DNA from: Rhizophagus irregularis
Lineage: Eukaryota; Glomeromycota; Glomeromycetes; Glomerales; Glomeraceae
DNA length: 64,000 nt
Assembly: GCF_026210795.1 (NCBI RefSeq)
Contig: NC_089452.1
Coordinates: 806,001-870,000 of the forward strand
Direction: 5' to 3'
Shown here: one piece after another, positions 57,946-64,000 of the stretch
Layout of the letters: each line of letters opens with the position of its first letter
How positions within the stretch are numbered: the stretch's first letter is position 1
Made by a program: the position numbers and the translations under genes
The notes under the pieces: generated by a model
Databases searched by the model: none
Told to the model about the DNA's origin: nothing
What the model saw: the letters and a program-made list of their open reading frames with translations, nothing else

Positions 57946-58832
57946 TGATGTTATCCGATGATTTTTCTTGACTATTTATTTTTTATTTGGTATTTTTTAG
58001 TTATAAAAAATCCGGCTAATTATGAGGTTATTAAATAAGTGTTATTGTGAAAAGTAATTTCTCCTATTCATTTAATTTTATTTATTTTATTTTTATTTTT
58101 TTTATTTTTAGTTATGACAAATTACAGAGAATTAAAATTTGCATGACTTAAGATGTAGTATAATGTAGGTGTAAATGTATTTACACGATAAAATTATTAA
58201 TATAATTTAGAAAATAAATTATACATTTATATTATTTATATTTAAAAAAGCTATATATTGCTAACATATTGTGTAATCGTACGATTTTGTAATTAAGTAC
58301 ATCCTAAATAAGTTGTTTAACTTTGTTAATTGACCTTTATCAAATATCTGAATACTCTCGATTATCTATCTCTTCAATTGTATCATACATCTTTGCAAAA
58401 AAATCAATCTCAGTTTTAGGGGTGATCACGTTATATTTTTAATTACGCCTGTTTGTCCTATCAAATAATTGTATTGAAGCATGTGAAAGCGATATTGATA
58501 ATCTTGCAGGAGCTGGGAACACTTTTAAAGTCGAATCCTTTATTCGAGAAGCATATTTTATTTAGAACAACTACCATAGATATATAATCCTTCGTATAAG
58601 AACTTGTCTTATCATCAATTTGAGCGGATAATATCTATGTTACAAAACAGAAACATTAGATAATAGGAAAAAACTTAACATTTCTACTCTTGTTTAAAAC
58701 ATGATCTTGATCTTCATGTGAATCAACATGATCTTACATCTACCGATCTACACATCTCTTATACGTTGATCATTTTGCAACATTTGAGAACGTTACCATT
58801 TTTTTTTTTTAAATTAACAATTATTTGAAATA

Positions 58833-59576
58833 ATGCCGACTTGGTCATTAAATTCTGACTTCTCTCTTATACATAATCCTTCTTCAGTATGGTCTTACGG
58901 CTCAAAGCCTGCCAGTTATCACGTAACCGGAACGTTCAGCTTATTTACACACACAGATCCGGAACCAAATAACTATAGCGAAATAATCGCATGGTTTGGG
59001 AGTGATACCGTATGGTATACTCACTGGCTAGGTGTTTATCATAACACCAAGCCAACGAATGTTACCTTAAAGGAACCGAATAATCACACTGTATCATTCA
59101 CTGCTAACGGTGTATCTATGCATCCAGGAGACGATGGTAGATACTCTGTCGTAAGATTCACTGCACCAAAGGATGGAAATTATGCCTTAAACGCAACGTT
59201 TACACATATTCATAATTGTGCAAAACATTCAGGAGTTTACGTAGTATATAATAACCTAATGGCTCTTTGGGAAATAGACCTAGTCGGTCCCGGAGATTCA
59301 AAATCGTTCAAAACAGATGATAGCGGGATTACTGTAAGAGCACATGAGCCTATCGATTTCATTGTAGGCGTTGGTCTAGATAATATCTTCAATTGCGATA
59401 TGACTCTTGCTCGTGTGGATATTCATTTATTAGATCATCAAATAGAATTTTTCGCAATTGTTGGAATAACCGGGTTTGTACTGGGTGTTTTTGTTAGTGC
59501 TATAATAGCTTGTATCCTTTGCCAATGTTGTAGGAGGAGACATAACGTTAATTTTGGTTATATGGCTATCAACTAA
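58833..59576 (+). CDS. Beta-sandwich-like protein with C-terminal membrane anchor, copy B (intact)
   Basis: Intronless, 247 residues from the ATG at 58833. It starts WSLNSDFSLIHNPSSVWSYG, and later carries GVSMHPGDDGRYSVVRFTAP, then KDGNYALNATFTHI, then a VYNNLMALWE strand and DSITVRAHEPIDFIVGVGLD-type text. The set W-x-x-x-x-DFS-x-x-x-NP-x-x-V/W-x-YG, HPG-x-x-G-x-SVVR-x-TAP and D-G-x-Y matches, from memory, exported beta-sandwich proteins of bacteria (some with PEP-CTERM tails). Residues about 207-232 form one hydrophobic helix, followed by CQCCRRRHN and a 10-residue tail. There is no signal peptide, so it would be tail-anchored. The only full-length copy of five. Function is unknown. A bacterial origin is possible, but inferred. 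Confidence 0.75.
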   Translation: MPTWSLNSDFSLIHNPSSVWSYGSKPASYHVTGTFSLFTHTDPEPNNYSEIIAWFGSDTVWYTHWLGVYHNTKPTNVTLKEPNNHTVSFTANGVSMHPGDDGRYSVVRFTAPKDGNYALNATFTHIHNCAKHSGVYVVYNNLMALWEIDLVGPGDSKSFKTDDSGITVRAHEPIDFIVGVGLDNIFNCDMTLARVDIHLLDHQIEFFAIVGITGFVLGVFVSAIIACILCQCCRRRHNVNFGYMAIN

Positions 59577-60534
59577 GTGTAAATTGTGAACTTAGATGAT
59601 TTCTTTCTTCTTTCTTTCTTTTTTTATTTGTTTATTTTATTTATTTAATTATCTGTTATGAAAATTGAATCAAAATTATAGGAATCTGTATTATGGTAAA
59701 ATGTAAATTTATAAGTGTATGTATACGATTAAAAAATAAAGCCATTTATTAGAAATGTAATATAAATAAATTATACATTTAATATTATACTAAAGAAACT
59801 AACATAACGCCATGATTTCTAAACTATTTGTGATCATTACAATTTTTCGCTTGATCCTGGTAATTAAGTATATCCTAATAAGTTATTTTACCCTTGAACC
59901 ATTGGATTAACTTTGTTAATTGACCTCATCAAATATCTAAATATAAATGATTATCTCTTCCAAATGTATCATACATCTTTAAATTAATGATGATGTCGCC
60001 AAATCATCATTCGTTGATCAAGTTGGATTTTTATACTGGATGAACCTATTGAACATGATCACACGGTTATATTTTTTATTACGTCATTTTGAAGTCTGTC
60101 CTATTAATAATTGTTGAAATCAAATCAATCAAATTCGACTTATTGGATCTTGCAGAAACTTTAAAGGCCGGGAACAACTCTTAAAGTTAAAATCTTAAGT
60201 GAGAAATAAATCTTGTCTTAATTTCAACTCGAGAAGGAGAGTACGCAAAATATCATCAATTCCTCTAAGTTGCAAAACAGAAGCATAATATAAAATCAGG
60301 AAACTCTAACAATATCCCATGTGAGAATCAACAATGATCTGTTCAGTACATGTTGATCATTATGCACACTGTCACATGTGAGAACACTTCCTATAAGAAA
60401 AAATGATCACCATGTCAGAGTTTTTTTTTGGAATAAAAATCAGAAAAAATAGTTAGAAAATTAAAATTTTTATAGGGATTCAAATCTCGATACTTTATAA
60501 AAGCTTTTACACTCACAACCATTAGAAGTAAATT
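59577..60534. other. spacer of the tandem gene array
   Basis: Each array unit (about 1.6-1.8 kb) carries a conserved 3' flank (TTAGAAATGTAATATAAA…AAATTATACATTT, about 59747) and 5' flank blocks (GATCACACG, TTACGTCATTT, TTGATCAAGTTGG), also seen at 61.4-62.1 and 63.0-63.9 kb. Upstream of copy C the blocks are more divergent. Confidence 0.5.
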
Positions 60535-61207
60535 ATGAAATGGTTATTAAGTTCTAACTTCTCTCTTAAAAATGACCCTTCTTCCGTATGGTCTTACGGC
60601 TCAAAACCTGACGTTCAGCTTATATAAGTGGATAGTCGCCTGATTTGGGAGTGATATCTCATGGTGTACTCACTGGCTGGGTGGTGTCTATTATAATACC
60701 AAGCCAACGAATGCTATCTTAAAAGATCGTACTATGGCGGGATTTATTGCTAACGGTGTAGCCGTGCATCCAGGCGATGATGGCAGATTTTCTGTCGTAA
60801 GATTCACCACACTGAAGGATGGGAATTATGTCCTAGATGCAACGTTTACACATATCCATGATTGTGCACTACATTCAGGAGTTACATAGTATATAATAAC
60901 CTAATGGCTCTTTGGGAGTTAAACGGTCCTGAAGGTTCAAAATCGTTCAAAACAACTGATAGTATTACTGTTAGAGCAAATGAACCTATCGATTTCATTG
61001 TAGGCGTTGGTCTAGATAATATCACCAATTGCGATATGACTCTTTGCTCGTGTGGATATTTATTTATTAGAAAATCAAATAGAATATCCCGTAATTGCTG
61101 GATCAATCAGATTTGTACTGGGTATATTATTAGTGCTTATTCTATTTTGTATCTATTACCGATATCGTAAGAATAGACAGAACGTTAGGTTATGAGGTTA
61201 TCAACTA
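60535..61207 (+). pseudogene. Beta-sandwich family, copy C (frameshifted)
   Basis: It starts ATG AAA TGG and reads LSSNFSLKNDPSSVWSYG, then loses about 70 bases found in copy B after SKP and meets a TAA. Later parts are alternately in and out of frame: GVAVHPGDDGRFSVVRFTT, then a 1-base loss at GGAGTTACATAG, then an NNLMALWELNGPEGS frame, then another shift at ATGACTCTTTGCTCG. The end corresponds to GYEVIN and a TAA at 61207. At least three frame lesions. Confidence 0.75.
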
Positions 61208-62123
61208 AATGTAAATTGTGAACTTAAGATGATTTCTTTTATTTGTTTGTTTATTTATTTTATGAAAAATCAACCTCAATAATTTTATTAAGAATAATCT
61301 GTATTTAGTATAATGTAAATTTCCAAATGTATCATGGTTAAAAAAATAAAGGCGTTTATTAGAAATGTAATATAAAAATAAATTATACATTTATATTCTT
61401 TATTTTTATATTTAAAGAAACTATGTATCATCATGATCTCTCTAAATAACATGTGATCGTACGATTTTTCGTTTAAAGACTGCATTATTTTGGTAATTAA
61501 CTAAATAAGCTATTTACCTATAGTAGTAATTGAATCATTGGGATTAACTTTGTTAATGATCTTCAACAAATATCTATTGTCTCTTCAATTGTATCATACA
61601 TCATCTTATGATGTTCGCGCGGCTTTTCGTTGATCAAGTTGGCAACCATCTGCTTCTATACCAGACGAATCATGTTATATTTGCTGCAAAAAACCTATTA
61701 AACCTATTGATGTATCAATCGCAGTTTTGGGACGTGATCACACGCTATATTTTTTAATTACGTCATTTAAAGCCTCTGCTGAAGTCAAATAAAAGCGATA
61801 TTGATGATCTTGCAAAGATTTAAAGCATGTTCGGAACTTTAAGTCGAATTCTTTCTTCGAGAATTTAAAACTAGCTAGATATTTAATCCGGACTTAGGAT
61901 GTCGTATAAGAACTTGTTCAATTTGAGGAAGAGAATGCGGATAATATCTATGTTACAAAGCAGAACATACATACTAGATAATAGGAAACTTACTCATGTT
62001 AAAACTAGAATCAACAGGATCTGAACAGATCTACTGATCTACGCGACGTCTTTTATACGTTGCAGATTATTTAGTAACACTTGAGAAACGCACCATTTTT
62101 TAAATTCACAACTATTTGAAATA
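61208..62123. other. spacer of the tandem gene array
   Basis: Matches the spacer at 62852-63927 block by block, including CAATCGCAGTTTTGGGACGTGATCACACG and GATCTACGCGACGTCTTTTATACGTTG (shortened here to GATCTACGCGACGTC). Confidence 0.5.
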
Positions 62124-62851
62124 ATGCCGACTTGGTCATTAAGTTCTGACTTCTCTCTTATACATAATCCTTCTTCGGTATGGTCCTTCGGCTCAAAGCC
62201 TGCCGGTCATCACGTAACCGGAATGTTCAGCTTATTTACACACTTAGATCCGGAACCAAATGACTATAGCGAAATAATCGCCTGGTTTGGGAGTGATACC
62301 ATATGGTATACTCACTGGCTTGGCGTTTATTATAACACTAAGCCAATGAATATTATCCTAAAGGAACCGAATACTAACATTATGACATTTACTGCCAACG
62401 GTGTAGCTATGCACCCAGGAGACGATGGTAGATTCTCAGTCGTAAGATTCACTGCACCAAAGGATGGGAATTATGTCCTAGACACAACATTTACACATAT
62501 CCATAATTGTGCACTACATTCAGGAGTTTACATAGTATATAATAACCTGACGCTTTGGGAAATAGGCTTAGCTGGTCCTGGAGATTCAAAATCGTTCAAA
62601 ACAACTGATAGTTTTACTGTTAGAGCAAATGAGCCTATCGACTTGTTGGTCTAGATAATATCTTCAATTGTGATATGACTCTTGCTCGTGTGGATATTCA
62701 TTTATTAGAAAATCAAATAGAATTTCCCGTAATTGCTGGATCAATCGGATTTGTATTGGGTATTATTGTTACTACTATTCTACTTTGTATCTATTACCGA
62801 TATCGTGGGAATAGACAGAACGGTAATGCTGGTTATGAGGTTATCGGCTAA
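62124..62851 (+). pseudogene. Beta-sandwich family, copy D (10-bp deletion)
   Basis: Intact from the ATG at 62124 through about 173 codons and highly similar to copy B. Then ten bases present in copy B between CCTATCGA and GTTGGTCTAG are missing (about 62641), so the frame ends in TAG at 62652. The sequence after the deletion is open in the shifted frame to the TAA at 62851 and encodes a membrane helix like that of copy B (IEFPVIAGSIGFVLGII) and a GYEVIG tail. Without the helix the truncated product would be soluble. This could be a recent loss or a soluble variant. Confidence 0.8.
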
Positions 62852-63927
62852 GTGTAAATTGTGAACTTAAGAAGATTTTTTTATTTGTTTATTTATTTAT
62901 TTTATGAAAAATCAACCTCAATAATTTTATTAATAATAATCTGTATTATAGTATAATGTAAATTTCCAAATGTATCATATTGATATGGTTAAAAAAATAA
63001 AGGCGTTTATTAGAAATGTAATATAAAAATAAATTATTTTTTTTTAATATTTAAGTATCACCATGATCTCTCTAAATAACATGTGTGATCGTACGATTTT
63101 TCGTTTAAAGACTGCATTATTTTGATAATTAAGTACATCCTAAATAAGCTATTTACCTATAATAGTAATTGAATCATCGGGATTAACTTTGTTCAACAAA
63201 TATCTGAATATTCAATTGTCTCCTCAATTGTATCATACATCATCTTTTAAATTGATAATGATGTCGCTCGGCTTTTCGTTGATCAAGTTGGCAACCATCT
63301 GCTATACCAGACGAATCATGTTATATTTGCAAAAAACCTATTAATGAATCAATCGCAGTTTTGGGACGTGATCACACGTTATATCTTTTAATTACGTCAT
63401 TTAAAGTCTGTTCTATTAATAATTTCTGTCTGCTGAAAGCGATATTGATGATCTTACACAAAGCTTTAAAGCATGTTCGGAACACTTTAAGTCGAATTCT
63501 TTCTTCGAGAATGTCTTATTTAAGACTAGATATATAATCCCCGACTTAGGATGTCGTATAAGAATTTGTTTTATTATAAATTTGAGGAAGAGAATGCGAT
63601 AATATCTATGTTGCAAAACAGAACATAATAAAAACTTAACATTTCTACTCTTGTTTAAAACAAGAATCAACAGGATCTGAACATCTATCTACTGATCTAC
63701 GCATAGTGATGGAATCGGTTCAAAATGAGTCGACTCGAGTCGATTCTGGAACCGATCTTAAATTTAAAAGATTCCGGAACTTCGAACCGACTTCAAGAAC
63801 CGATCAAATTGAGTCATCTGACGATCACACACCAACTACCAATCAAATTTTTCTGATTGATCGTTTTTATATTTGTTGCACGTTGCTCATCTACGCGACG
63901 TCTTTTATACGTTGTATATTTGAAATA
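62852..63927. other. spacer of the tandem gene array, with a 186-bp insertion
   Basis: Collinear with 61208-62123 except for the insertion at 63703-63888 and loss of about 60 bases just before the ATG at 63928. Confidence 0.5.
63703..63888. mobile_element. 186-bp insertion with 8-bp flanking duplication
   Basis: ATCTACGC stands directly before (63695-63702) and after (63889-63896). The paralogous spacer near 62036 has a single ATCTACGC, so the 186 bases are an insertion with an 8-bp duplication (hAT-like). The left part starts (A)TAGTGATGGAATCGGTTC and is full of GGAACCGA/TCGGTTC motifs. The right end (TTGCACGTTGCTC) does not mirror the left, so one end is degenerate. Confidence 0.65.
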
Positions 63928-64000
63928 ATGCCGACTTGGTCATTAAGTTCTGACTTCTCTCTCATACATAATCCTTCTTCGGTATGGTCTTTCGGCCCAA
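63928..64000 (+). CDS. Beta-sandwich family, copy E (5' end only, runs off the window)
   Basis: From the ATG at 63928 it reads MPTWSLSSDFSLIHNPSSVW and then SFG, nearly identical to copy D. The window ends after 24 codons, so its state is unknown. Confidence 0.7.
   Translation, partial: MPTWSLSSDFSLIHNPSSVWSFGP

Overview
The window looks like nuclear DNA of an arbuscular mycorrhizal fungus (Glomeromycotina, Rhizophagus-like). This is an inference from several signs: very AT-rich sequence, many short AT-rich GT-AG introns, Ser/Thr kinase copies with the HCD-L/F-HDGN catalytic loop seen in the expanded kinase family of these fungi, an HMG-box-like gene, a WD40-like/ion-channel fusion, and a dense, diverse transposon load. 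Intact genes are few. Most coding traces are broken by stops, frameshifts or nested insertions.

Layout. 0-7 kb: gene scraps, a hAT element with 8-bp target duplications, and a large inverted repeat of T-rich/A-rich arrays enclosing a minisatellite. 6.5-15.6 kb: tandem ~670-bp repeats split by a complete 6.2-kb CACTA (EnSpm)-type transposon. It has matching ends, a 3-bp AAT target duplication, a Tnp2-like transposase broken by one in-frame TGA, and a divergently transcribed second gene of 8 exons. 15.6-16.3 kb: an almost pure purine tract. 17.2-18.4 kb: a five-exon SAM-dependent methyltransferase. 22.1-26.6 kb (minus) and 47.7-51.6 kb (plus): two inverted paralogous kinase genes, each with a different disabling lesion. 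Between the 5' exons and the kinase exons of both lies a 2.5-3 kb tandem array of intron-sized units. 30.8-35.0 kb: an eight-exon, about 1224-codon ion-channel gene. 35-41 kb: transposon remnants (solo LTR, hAT MITE, possible LINE tail). 41.9-42.7 kb: a lysine-rich HMG-box-like gene. 45.9-47.4 kb: a PIF/Harbinger-like transposase remnant interrupted by a 1.1-kb element with 9-bp target duplications. 54.2-54.8 kb: a third kinase fragment. 57.4-64.0 kb: five tandem copies of a tail-anchored beta-sandwich-like protein gene, only one of them intact over its full length.

The most striking structure is the kinase-associated array. In the 22-26 kb copy I count about 30 consecutive units. Each starts with GTAAG and ends with (T)AG, and successive units are separated by exactly 3 nt (occasionally 6, once 12, and 1 nt at the last junction). 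Every unit therefore looks like a complete small intron followed by a one-codon micro-exon. Joining these micro-exons keeps the frame from the first exons into the kinase domain with no stop codon. The paralogue has the same design, including a run of near-identical 98-bp units. Whether the junctions are spliced cannot be decided from DNA alone.
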